Below are positions 50,451-64,000 of a DNA stretch of 64,000 nucleotides, one piece after another. The notes beneath the pieces are model-generated. The model saw nothing but the letters and a program-made list of their open reading frames with translations, searched no databases and was not told the origin of the DNA. Made by a program: the position numbers and the translations under genes. Positions within the stretch are counted from its first letter, which is position 1. Every line of letters starts with the position of its first letter. This DNA comes from Chrysoperla carnea. Its lineage: Eukaryota; Arthropoda; Insecta; Neuroptera; Chrysopidae. The stretch spans positions 53,515,172 to 53,579,171 of the forward strand of contig NC_058339.1 of the NCBI RefSeq assembly GCF_905475395.1, given 5' to 3'.

Positions 50451-53174
50451 TTTTTTTTGTTATATCCAGTGTTATAGCCATTTCAATCATAAATGTTGGT
50501 TTTTCATTCAAAAATATTGCATTTCCAGGAAAAAATTTTCGATCCTCAAAGTCTTGTCTATAAAATTGTGGACGCTCGTTTTATCTCAATAATTTCTGAC
50601 ATTAACTTTTGAATATACTACGCCACCCTATTGAACATTTTTACATCCAATATTATCCTCAACGAATCATGAATATGTTCTCAACAATGTTTTAAAAAAT
50701 GTTAGAATTATGCCACTTCCAAGAAATTCAAGTCACTCACCTACAAAACAATGAGTTATTTTCGTAACAAAATTTAGAAGATTCTTTAAAAAAAACCCAA
50801 ATCAAAATTTTATTTATAGTATTTTATAAAATAAACAAAAATCGTACATATTAATAGGAACGATTTTAGAGAGGGGTATTATGTAATTTATAAAACCAGG
50901 TGGTCTTTGCTAATAAATTTGAATCAAATTAGCTAAAATATGGGTCAAACTAGAGTCGAGGACATACCCAATTTATATGAGATAATAATATTTATTTGAT
51001 TCATAAGTACCTAAATTTACAAAAAAAACTAATCAACGTTTAACAAAAATTGACCCTGACAACTACTTAGGTACTAGCACTTTCTCATACTATTTATACA
51101 TCGTTCCTTCTTTAAACTTTAGAGTATAAATATTTAATTAATCAAGCAATATACGGTGCAATTTTTGTGGGTCTAGGCACCGAAAAATTTCTTATTATAT
51201 CACGACGTTTCGTCTCCAATTGTATCTTTTTTCAGGTGGTTAATATTAGTCAATATATTAAAACAATATTTACTTAACTAAGGATAAACTTATTGAGAAA
51301 TAGGGAAATTTTGGATAAAGCCAGGGAAATTTTGGATAAAGGGCTTGATTTTTTTGTATATGAAGATTTACTATGTTTAAATCAATTCTGAAAATTAATT
51401 AATTAAATTTGTTCTCCACAACTTTGTCTATATATTTCTATTTTAGTTATATTAACCGAAAAATCGTGTTGTTAAAAATAGAAAAAATTTTTTTACGATA
51501 TTTCCATTTCATTTTACTAACAAAATCCTTAAAAAAATCGTCATACTATGAATTCAAATTAAAAAATAAAGGTTTTTGCAAGGTATATATATCAAAAATA
51601 TATATTTTTGCATAATAAAGAAAAAATTCTCCGTGTAAATTTATAATTTTTAATTCAGAAAATGAAAAAAAAAGATTGCCATTGCTCTAAAATTAAAATT
51701 ATATAGATAGTTAATTTATTAATTTAAAGAAAATTAGTGGTAGAGATTTAACCACATATCAAAAATTTTAAACAATAATATATCCAATAATTTTTTATTT
51801 TTTGTTATACCTTTTCATTATATTAATGCTTTACAAATTGCCTATCCAAAACTTCTTGGAAAATCATTGTTGATATAACAGTTTTATTATTATATTATCA
51901 TATGTATACATAATGGGTTAATTGATGGCTTTTGAGATGCAAATTTATTTTCTGGAAAATAACGTGCTATGTTAAAAATATCATTCATTTTCACACCCGA
52001 ATCAATGGTAAAATTAATGATAGAAGCACGTGTCCAGTAAAAAGCGTGTATATTCCAAAAATGCATCCACTCCAGGCTAAAACTGGAGCGTTGGTAAATC
52101 AAATCACACGAAGGCGCCTCGATTACGGATAATGATAACAAAAAGAATCCAAATGTTGTACAGAAGCTTTATATTAGACTTCAGAGAGATCTGTGTTCTC
52201 AGACAGAACGGCGTAAAGAAGAACCTTAACACAGATAGACTGGAAATGCTAGAAACGATAAGAACAGTGCGAAGACGATAGACTCGAAAATTACTCCAAT
52301 AAACGAAGACTTTTTTTTTGTAACCTTTAAACTTTTTTTTGTAACTTTATTATTTTTCGAGTTATCTAGCAATAAAGACAATTTTTTTGTTTTTTCAAAA
52401 AATAGGCATCCTAAACTGCTATATCTTTTTAACCATGTTGTCAGAGCCTAAATAAAGTAAATTGGAAAGTGGCAAGCATTAATTTTAAATTCCAGTGTTA
52501 TTTGAATTCCAAAAAGTGATATTTTAAATCATCTAAAGTAAAACCGGTCCTGTACATTTAATATTGGATACATTGTGAGTTACACATATAAAACCACATA
52601 CAAACCTGATAGACCCATCTGAAGAGAAGTTGGAGAATACAAAAATATATCAATTGAATTCAATAATGACCTTTACCTAAAAAGTGTCTACCAAATATAA
52701 TATTGTTATTTACTCATGATGATAGAATTCAAGTCTGGAAATTATTACGCAATTTTATGTTTAATAAATACAATAACTTTATTCTTTTTATATTATCATT
52801 ATTATATTTTAAAATATTAATATTATTTAAATAATATAAAAATAATTTTTATTTACACAATAATCGATTAAAACTTGTTCATTTAATTCATTCTTGTCTT
52901 ACTTATAAATTCAGTTAATTTAAAAATTTACCGTTTGTATAGATCTGCATTTTATTTTTCTTTTTGGATCGAAATACTTTGAAAATAATCTTTATCCTTC
53001 GACTATTTGTGAAATAAAACAATAAAGAATCAAAAACGTGACAAGTGATTCCATCTAGCTAGGAATTTTTCAAGTGAGAAAGTATTTAAAGCTCTTGACA
53101 AAGAGACGTTAGTGGCTAATCTCTGAGGGTCTTTAGTTTATAAAGCTTAGCTTATAAAACTTAGAAATATTGAT
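50451..53174. other. A+T-rich non-coding stretch
   Basis: No gene is recognised. The overlapping frames at 51890-52141 (both strands) lie in a slightly less A+T-rich patch but match no family I can name. Confidence 0.35.
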
Positions 53175-53646
53175 ATTAAGGTAGTACCAGCATGAAATCA
53201 CTTTTCGACAGATTTGGCCGAATTTTTTTTCTCGGGTTTATAATAGCTTTATTTATGAATTCCTAAAATTTCATAATTTTTGACCGTTTAGATCGCGAGA
53301 TATTTAAAGACAAAGTTCGCGATTTTGAGGGTCATGTCCCATTTAAAGCATGTAAAATGTCCGGTCTCTCCAACTATTTTTTATGATATTATTATATATT
53401 GAAGAAAAAGTAGAAAAAAATGTTTATACAATAAAATTCTAAAAAAAAAATTTAGAAATTAATTTTCACTTTCGAGATATTAATTTTGACGTAAATTGAT
53501 CGAAATTGGGATGTTGGCATAATTATTTCCCATTTTAAACGGTCAAAATTTCTGAAACTTTGGGAATTAATAGTAAGCATTATTAAATTCTTAAATTTAA
53601 TTTTTCGTTAAATTCTGTCGAAAAAAAAATTGTACCATTGCTTTAA
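53175..53646. mobile_element. Diverged inverted-repeat element
   Basis: The left end (GTAGTACCA, TTTTCGACAGATTT) is mirrored by the right end (AAATTCTGTCGAAAA, TTGTACCATTGC). An inner block, TTTTTGACCGTTTA, is mirrored by TTTAAACGGTCAAAATTTC. The arms cover most of the element, and no coding sequence is present. Confidence 0.55.
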
Positions 53647-53758
53647 CATAGAAACTGCAAATACCATGCTGGAACTACGTTAATAGAAAAGCATGTTTTC
53701 AATTTTTTTTTCAAAAGTTTACTAAAAATTACTTAAATATACTATTATTGATTTATTC

Positions 53759-53763
<5 letters not shown>

Positions 53764-53792
<29 letters not shown>
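53764..53792. repeat. (TA)n microsatellite
   Basis: Uninterrupted AT dinucleotides. Confidence 0.9.
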
Positions 53793-53795
<3 letters not shown>

Positions 53796-54296
53796 TTTGT
53801 GGCAAAAAAAAAATTAATGCAAGTTCTCTATTAGTACCTCCATCCGATCACGAGTGTTTCAAAGCCAAAAGAAGCTTGCTTCCACAATCTTAGAAACTAT
53901 AAAAAATAGAAGAAACAATTCAAGGCAATAAATGTCCATTTTACAAAAATCAAAACCCTACTTTTGTTTAGAAAATGTTTTCTTACTTAACTCAGTAATA
54001 AATAAGTTGTATGAATTCAACAAAATTATCCTGTTCTTCTGAATTTTATATAAATGCATTATTTTCTATGCATAGGCAACAGGTTGTACTATTATGTATG
54101 AACAGTTGTGTACAAAGCACTACACTAGTACTGCCTTACATTCTTGTATAATTCCAAAGGGATGCAAATAGTGGGGGGCAAAATAACAAGAAGATTTACA
54201 TTATTGTAATTTACACTAATGAAATAAAAAATTCGTAAACTCAAAAATTAATAGAAGAAACTTTTAACATGTACCTATATAATATATATATACAAT

Positions 54297-54614
54297 ATAT
54301 AGGGTGTTCATAAATATAACAACAAATTTTTAGAGGTAAGTAACATCAAAAACAATATATTAGGCCATAAATATAGATTTGTAAATGTACTCTTTTTAAG
54401 AGAGAGAATATTGAAATTTATAAGAGAAATCTTTTTTAAGGGTTAATGCTACTGAAGAGGATTTCCAAAGCAATCGAAACCGATCTATATCAAATTAATA
54501 ATAATTTTTATAAGTCTAGCTAAATATTTTTATTATGCGTCCTGAAGGGGATATATTTTTAAAAATTGAAGAATTATTGTTAACTATAATTAAATTAAAA
54601 TTCAACACCCTGTA
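54297..54614. mobile_element. Short element with TATAGGGTGTT ends
   Basis: Begins TATAGGGTGTTCATAAATAT and ends TTCAACACCCTGTAT, so the two tips are inverted copies over about 11 bases. The A+T-rich interior has no open frame. Similar AGGGTGTT/ACACCCTGT ends are common in insect interspersed repeats, but the class is not decided. Confidence 0.5.
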
Positions 54615-56134
54615 TCCCAAAAACGAAACGTTTTCGGGTCTATGTTTGTAAGTGTAAAACGTTTGTACATATAAATTAATTTTATATTAAGATGAATAAA
54701 AGATAAAATGTAAATTAAATGTACTTGAAATTCTTTATTATTCTTGTCGTACATTCAATAATTCAGGTCAACCGACAAAATCATGTCCGTTGCCCTTGAC
54801 ATAATCACTGGCGCCGCCCTCATTATTGTCAATATTAAAGTTCTCCTCTCATATAATAAAAATTTGTTGTTAATAAATCCTCCCTTCCATAAAACTTTTT
54901 TTTTAAATAAATATTAATATCAAAAAATTGATCATTAATACAATTATAGAGATGGATGTCATAATCGTTGGTATATATTAATATCACTCATAATATTTGT
55001 ATATTTGAAAAGGTTGCTTAGCTCAATGCTCTCTTTAATTTTAAGATATTAAGACTATCCCAATTTTTCAGACTAAAAGGATAAGAAAGTGCGTACGTAT
55101 CATTTCGGATCGCAGTGCGGACCAGATACACCAATAAGTTGCAGAAAATCTTGACAAATTTGAATGAGCGAAACGGAATCTCAGAAATTGAAAAATGTTT
55201 AAATATATCTCTCTTATCTGGCTGTCTAACTGCCTTTCCCACCGTTGGTAGTAATGTTACATGATTATTTAACACGTGTAAGACATTTTATTTCGCCAAT
55301 GGTCAGGTCGTGAGCAGAATATTAAACCTACTTCATAACTGTTTCAAAGTATAGCTCTAATTAACAATAATCATCCATCATTAACCAAACAAACAAAAAA
55401 TTTTAAAATAACAATGAAACATTGCTTTGTATATTATGTAAGCCATTTGGAGTTTCTAAAGTATAGGCAACTGATTGTGCATTTATATAATGATATTTGC
55501 GCAAACAAAAAAAACACAATAAATGAGAATACGTACAAGAATACATACCATAAACATGTTACGACTTAAATAGGAGGGACACCATTTGCGTGTAAATATC
55601 TTTTTTGGCAAAATATCGATGGCATTTACGTGGTAGTAGCTTAATGAACCTTGCACAATAATTTATTTAAAAAATTTGGAAAAGCACTGTGTCGATTGTA
55701 CGAAAAGTCAAATACAGAAAATTTTATAATAACATACAACACAATGAATCGTTCTGGTCACTAATGTAGCAGATATCAATTTATTTTATTTATAGGACCA
55801 AAATAGGATAGAAATAAAATTTTAAATTTGAATTTAAAAACAAAACGTTACGTTTAAACAATGACAAAAAATATCTAAAACAATTAAAGACTCTTTATCT
55901 TTATTAAAATTTTACGTACTTACTTATACCGAACGCTTAACAAAATTTACTTCAAAGACTCAAAAAAAATCAACTTTTGTGGGATAATACAACATTCTCA
56001 ATTAAAAACCAAAATAAAAAATATTAAAAACTAATAAAAATACGACAAAACAATAAAAGCAACTTAATTCTGAGATTAAAAAAACTATTTGACCGATAGA
56101 AGCGGATCTTGATGATCACACATAACAAATTTTA
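54615..56134. other. Non-coding stretch downstream of the metallopeptidase-like gene
   Basis: No coding exon is recognised. The 85-codon minus-strand frame at 55275-55018 matches no family I know. Confidence 0.35.
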
Positions 56135-56238
56135 ACATCAGCATGACAGAAATTAAAACAGTGTCCTAATTCATGACAAACTTAACCAAATGTTTCCGAG
56201 TAGCATGCCCCATAAGTTCCTCTAAAATCAGTTTTAAC
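56135..56238 (-). pseudogene. Duplicated fragment of the metallopeptidase zinc-site exon (pseudo-exon)
   Basis: These 104 bases align without gaps to 56801-56904, with about ten mismatches. The segment includes the splice-acceptor TTTTAG and the exon start encoding GTYGAC, followed by a stretch matching the zinc-binding HELGH motif. The zinc-ligand histidines are still encoded, but a TAA stands in frame just before that motif and the Met-turn region is missing. It lies about 55 bases beyond the stop codon of the intact gene. It is best read as a recent partial tandem duplication that has decayed. It could still attract splicing because the acceptor is conserved. Confidence 0.85.
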
Positions 56239-56281
56239 TCATAAGAAATTCTAGACATCTTTTGGAAACAACATACAAAAT

Positions 56282-56287
56282 TTTATT
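56282..56287 (-). terminator. Candidate polyadenylation signal of the metallopeptidase-like gene
   Basis: A canonical AATAAA on the minus strand only six bases after the stop codon. If used, the 3' UTR would be very short and would end before the duplicated exon fragment at 56238-56135. Confidence 0.45.
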
Positions 56288-56293
56288 CGGTGA

Positions 56294-56552
56294 TTATAAA
56301 ATTTCTTTTAAAATTTGACCGATTTTATCAATAGCAAATACAATATTATCAGGTACATCGTAATATGAACTAGGTATTCGAAACGTATGCATAGGAATCC
56401 TTTGTGAAAATTCCCACCAATTAACAACATCTTCATTGCTGCCAGTTCGAATCTCAACAAGTACAAGACCATTTTTTGATTTTATAAATCGTTCCTCTTT
56501 AATATAAATTAAATTATCCTTATTAGAATCCGTTTCAAATTCATTAAACCAT
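56294..56552 (-). CDS. Metallopeptidase-like gene, exon 3 (C-terminal domain)
   Basis: Acceptor CTTTTTAG at 56560-56553 after a very short intron (59 bases). The first base completes Arg378, then 85 residues run to the TAA at 56296-56294. The NGLVLVEIR and WWEF blocks and the DKIGQI ending look like the C-terminal domain of the family. Confidence 0.83.
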
Positions 56553-58294
56553 CTAAAAAGTCAATTCTTAATTAATCTCAATCCGTTTTCAAGTAGATTA
56601 AAATTTTATACCTATGTGAATTCAAAATCAATCCACAATTTTTAGTAAAAAATGTAAAATCATTATAAAAATTTTCTTTTTTAATATTTGTAAATGGTGT
56701 CAATTTCTTAACACATTTATTTGATGTAGGATTTCCTAAACTTTGTGCATTTATACAAAATACACGATCAATATTATCGAATCCACGACCCATTACACCA
56801 ACATCAGTATGACCCAAATCAAAACAGTGTCCTAATTCATGACAAACTGAACCAAATGTTGTCGAGAAACATGCCCCATAAGTTCCTCTAAAATCAGTTG
56901 TAACATTATCTTAAACATCAAATAGAAAATAGGAAGACTTTCTAAAAACTATCGACGGCCTAGCAGGAACAATACCAAGAAAACTGTTAAGTGGTAAAAT
57001 TATCGTATTTTTTATTTTATTATTTTCTAGAGTAATAAGGATCCATAAAAATCAAGTTCAATTGACTATCAAACAAATTAGACCTAATTCCTAAGAAATG
57101 ACCTGAAATCGTTCCAAAAAAACTCTCTTTGCTTGGAATTTGGACGCTTCTCAAAAACAGTGAATCCAGTCATTAAATGACCAGATTTTTGTATTTTTTG
57201 GATCAAACTAATCTTATATACAAAGTTTCACCGAAATAGGACAATTTTTTGAAATAGAAAAAATCACAAACAATTTGTTTGTTTTGGAATTTAAAAAAAA
57301 ATAAATAAAAATAGAATTCATTTTACGATTGGTCTAATACTTTCTACTAAACTGCCTAAATTAATTGCAAAAAAATATTGTTTAAACAGTTTGCTTTCTG
57401 AAAAATTCTTAAAACAATAGAGTATCGCCTAACTGACCTATAATTACTATCATCCATTAATTTTTGTTTGTCGATAACCCGATCATTTATAAAACAAAAT
57501 GCAATTTCTTCAACTGATTGTGGCCACGTATGTAAACATCCCGTTCCAAACAATGCTAATCCACCCCCACCCAATGCAACATGAGCGTCCGTAAGAGATA
57601 AAATATCCTCATGTTTTCGATGCTTATTTTCGTTAAAATTATCACCATTATACCAAGTACACGATAAGAACGCTAAATATTTTATACTATTCGCTGCTAT
57701 TGATGATTCCATAATTTCTCGACCAAAATATAACCATAAATCCAATTGATTCATTTTACGAGCCTCGCTTACGTCTAACTTACTATAAAATACTTCACAT
57801 ACAGGTTTCATTGATTTATCAGTCTTGAAGAATTGAAATACTTTCTTATCAAAGCCCAAATCATGAAGTTTATTTGCGTATAATGTTTGCATTAATTGTG
57901 AAACGAGGGCAATTTTCGCACATGCAACTTTTGCTGTGTTTTCTGTATTATTTGGTGCTTGAAAGCTTCCATCATGATTCGTACAAATAATATATAAAGG
58001 TAAAATTGTATAGTTGGGCTTTGAAACTGTGAAATCTATGTTAAATTCGAACTTAGAATCACAATATTCTAAGGTAATTATATTACTACCTTGATTCAGG
58101 TCAATTAAACATTTAAAATTTAAATTAATTACTTCGAATTCAAATTGTTTTAGTTGTAAATGTACTTGTAATTTTTTCGTTAAGCATTGATGATCATTAC
58201 ATGTTCTTATTCGACCATTTATTAACAATAATTTATGTGATATTTTCTCATTATTTTGGATGTTAGTTAAAAAAAATTCATGCGACATATTCAT
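56294..58294 (-). CDS. Zinc metallopeptidase-like protein of the yeast YIL108W family
   Basis: Three minus-strand coding exons, 58294-57438, 56887-56612 and 56552-56294, encode 463 residues. The first ~100 residues are beta-rich and variable. Around residues 110-160 a SFQAP block and a Q-L-M-Q-T-L-Y-A helix resemble the family. Near 240-280 comes a GGGGLALFGTG/HTWP block. The junction of exons 1 and 2 then gives DDSNYR-GTYGACFSTT, running into HELGHCFDLGH with zinc ligands His302, His306 and His312 and catalytic Glu303. VMGRGFD follows and may serve as a Met-turn. The C-terminal exon has a NGLVLVEIR block and a WWEF block typical of the family (Pfam Metallopep, PF12044, as I recall). The family is poorly characterised and no substrate is known to me. 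No signal peptide is apparent, so it is probably intracellular. Two in-frame ATGs lie close together (58294, 58288); the first is used here. All key residues are intact. Confidence 0.86.
56612..56887 (-). CDS. Metallopeptidase-like gene, exon 2 (HExxHxxxxxH zinc site)
   Basis: Acceptor TTTTAG at 56893-56888 and donor GTATAA at 56611. The first base completes Arg286, then residues 287-377 follow with the zinc-binding HELGHCFDLGH and the VMGRGFDNIDRVF segment. The exon ends two bases into the Arg codon that exon 3 completes. Confidence 0.85.
57438..58294 (-). CDS. Metallopeptidase-like gene, exon 1
   Basis: 857 bases from ATG to donor GTCAGT at 57437, ending two bases into an Arg codon (residue 286). 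It carries the variable N-terminal domain and the blocks before the zinc site. The open frame reads through the donor for 26 more codons, but these do not resemble the family. Splicing to 56887 restores the expected DDSNYRGTYG continuity. Confidence 0.85.
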
Positions 58295-58381
58295 ACGATT
58301 TTAGTTAAAAAATTTATATTCAACATTTCTCATATTACAATCATTTTCTTCTTTGATTTCACCTAGAAAACTTTCGTCAAC

Positions 58382-58424
58382 CTGTCAGTTCATCTGTCAA
58401 ATCTGACAGTAATGAAAATGGCGT
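58382..58424 (-). promoter_or_regulatory. Cluster of TGACAG/CTGTCA motifs upstream of the metallopeptidase-like gene
   Basis: Three copies of CTGTCA or its complement TGACAG (58382, 58394, 58404) fall within 28 bases, about 90-115 bases before the start codon. An AATGGCG (GCCATT on the minus strand) follows. TGACAG resembles sites of TALE homeodomain proteins and GCCAT resembles a YY1/Pho core. Function is inferred only from motif clustering and position. Confidence 0.3.
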
Positions 58425-59863
58425 GGCTTAAAAAATCACAGACTTATGTTTAATAATCTTATTAGAAAATAATAGTATATATAAGTCTGTGGTCCAAATG
58501 AACGCTAACGTTTGGCGTTAACTAACGAGCGTCAAATAGTTGAAGTTTAAATACTTTTTGGATTTGATTCCACCGAAATTATTTCCCAATTCCTTTTTAT
58601 TTGCGAATGTATCTTAACAGTCATAAATTTAGTAACTTATAAATATGTTATTCAAGGGAGTAAAATGAGCGATTCTACGCGAGTATATTTTTAAAATCGC
58701 AGCGCCGCAATAGTAACAAAATGAACTTTTTATTAGGTCATCCAGTTGATCATTTTTCGTTTAAATTATGACTTGCATTAATATAACGTGTGTTTTTCAT
58801 TTATAAACTTAGTGTAGTTTTCGTCAATAAACTTAATGTTTTTATATAAACTTATAAGTTAATTTAGTATAAAATAATTTTATCTAAGAATAATAACAGA
58901 CTTTCATTCTGGATATTGCCGAAATTCCCAGCTTAACCATCCAAAGTTCCCTCCGGCTTAGTAATTTTCCATCCCTTTTTATTTGTTGTTATGCTTTAGG
59001 CAATTCATGTAAAATATTATTCACTGAACACATTCAGCTACACAGCAGTGTCTTTAAAGGCAATTTATTTGATTTTCTAAAAATTTTTTCGATTGTTAAA
59101 AGAAAGCAAAAATAATATATCCAAATATAGCCAATCTAAATTATTTAATCGTATTCAATCACTATAAATAGCATATAATGAACACTCATGGCGAAACCGT
59201 ACATCTGTATAATATTCTATAAAAAGATTCCAATTAGAATCGGTAGTCTTCCTTCGTAGGATTGTAGGTACTTTTTTATTATATTAAGTGACGTTTTGAT
59301 CGAAACAAAATCGAATCTTAATTTAAAATGAAAAGATCCTTATATTCAAAACAAACTCGTTAAAATAATTTTTTTAAATTAATAAGGGTTTTTAAAAACT
59401 GAAGGGTGGGGAATATTGCTAAACAAAATTGGCCTCAAATTTTCAAATTTGTCACTAAAACCCATACTTCATAACTACTTTCATTTGTCATATTTCAAAG
59501 TAAACACTGAACAAAAACAATCGAATTAGGGTAGAAATGTTGTTTGTATGAATTCCAACCTAGATTCATTTTCGGGCTTAATATTGGTCAATAATGGTAT
59601 AGCAATAGTGGGCAATAAATAAATTAAAATTATTTGTGAAACAATGTATTTTCAAAAATATATAAACCTTTCAAGATTGATCCATCACATTTACAATTCT
59701 TATACTTAAGTACGTATAAAATAACAAGAAAATTATTCCACATTTTTTTTAAAATTATTTTTAAAAAATAGAGTGGAATGCACATTTTTTTAAATAATAT
59801 TTTGTTTCATCATTCCATTTTTATTCAAAATGCTCCTAAATACTATAAAAAATTTGAAGTATT

Positions 59864-59869
59864 TTTATT
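59864..59869 (-). terminator. Candidate TrxR polyadenylation signal
   Basis: A canonical AATAAA on the minus strand about 240 bases after the TrxR stop codon. It is the nearest clear canonical hexamer I see downstream. In such A+T-rich sequence a chance match is easy, so this is tentative. Confidence 0.35.
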
Positions 59870-60107
59870 TTATAAAATTAAATGTTAAAACGATATCAAA
59901 ATAAGATTATTATAATTAATACAAAATGAACGTGGTAGTTGATATTGAAGGTGTTGGTGGGTGGTTGTTTTGGTGTTCAAATTTTTCTGTTTTCATTATT
60001 TTAATTAACTTTTACAAAAAAAACACAACAAACATTATCAATGAACTTCTGGTTTATGAAAAGGCTATTATTGTATTATTATTTAAAGCTAAAATCTCGA
60101 GTGTGGT

Positions 60108-63926
<3,819 letters not shown>

Positions 63927-64000
63927 AGTACTTTCACCGATAAAATTAAAATTATAATTCACTATCTAGCCGAGCAGTGCTCATTAAAGTAATATTTTTC

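Larger units (their letters stand above)
58295..60107 (-). other. Intergenic region between TrxR and the metallopeptidase-like gene
   Basis: 1.8 kb without a convincing coding region. Its low end should hold the promoter and 5' UTR of the metallopeptidase-like gene, and its high end the TrxR 3' UTR. A 61-codon open frame at 59926-60111 on the plus strand overlaps the TrxR terminal exon antisense and resembles nothing I know. Confidence 0.5.

Noticed and set aside
57356..57437. Read-through C-terminus of metallopeptidase exon 1
   Set aside because: The 26 codons past the GTCAGT donor do not resemble the family, whereas splicing to 56887 restores the conserved zinc-site context.
63927..63962. 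Upstream GTG-started extension of the distal TrxR first exon
   Set aside because: There is no ATG in that segment and an in-frame TAG lies just above. The ATG at 63926 gives a better presequence.

Overview
This window looks like a nuclear, strongly A+T-rich insect genome segment. It has spliced genes with GT-AG introns, no bacterial operon structure, many short DNA-transposon relics (hAT, pogo-like and Helitron-like non-autonomous elements), and a thioredoxin reductase with the selenium-free C-terminus Ser-Cys-Cys-Ser seen in insects. The insect order cannot be decided from what is visible here.

Only the last ~8 kb carries recognisable protein-coding genes, both on the minus strand. (1) At 60108-63926 lies a complete thioredoxin reductase gene (TrxR). 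Four common exons are preceded by two alternative first exons that end in the same phase. The distal one (63806-63926) encodes a basic presequence that looks mitochondrial. The proximal one (62557-62740) encodes a 61-residue cysteine-rich N-terminal extension. The predicted proteins are 526 and 547 residues. (2) At 56294-58294 lies a three-exon gene for a zinc metallopeptidase-like protein of the yeast YIL108W family (463 residues). Its HExxHxxxxxH site begins at His302. Directly behind its stop codon and a candidate polyadenylation signal sits a 104-bp, roughly 90% identical copy of the catalytic exon's start, including the splice acceptor but with an in-frame stop.

The first ~56 kb is a gene desert as far as can be read: I find no convincing host exon in it. 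It holds many interspersed repeats. These include a CTGT/GTCC-rich repeat with six copies between 29.3 and 50.5 kb; Helitron-like elements with TC starts, a 3' hairpin and CTAG ends (24.0, 25.7 and 44.2-44.7 kb, with a second Helitron-like type at 28.2 kb); a hAT-type MITE with a perfect 8-bp target duplication nested in a fold-back element (40.6-41.5 kb); a pogo/Tigger-like MITE with TA duplication (32.8 kb); several other inverted-repeat elements (9.4, 10.3, 15.1, 16.4, 53.2 and 54.3 kb); a ~300-bp-period tandem array (42.5-43.3 kb); microsatellites; and one decayed hAT transposase coding fragment (38.4 kb).

TrxR uses NADPH to reduce thioredoxin, in the cytosol and, if the distal exon is used, in mitochondria. 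It is the central disulfide reductase of insects, which generally lack glutathione reductase. The neighbouring metallopeptidase-like gene has no evident functional link to it beyond being adjacent in the same orientation. Exon limits come from reading splice sites, reading frames and remembered family conservation. No database search or transcript evidence was available.
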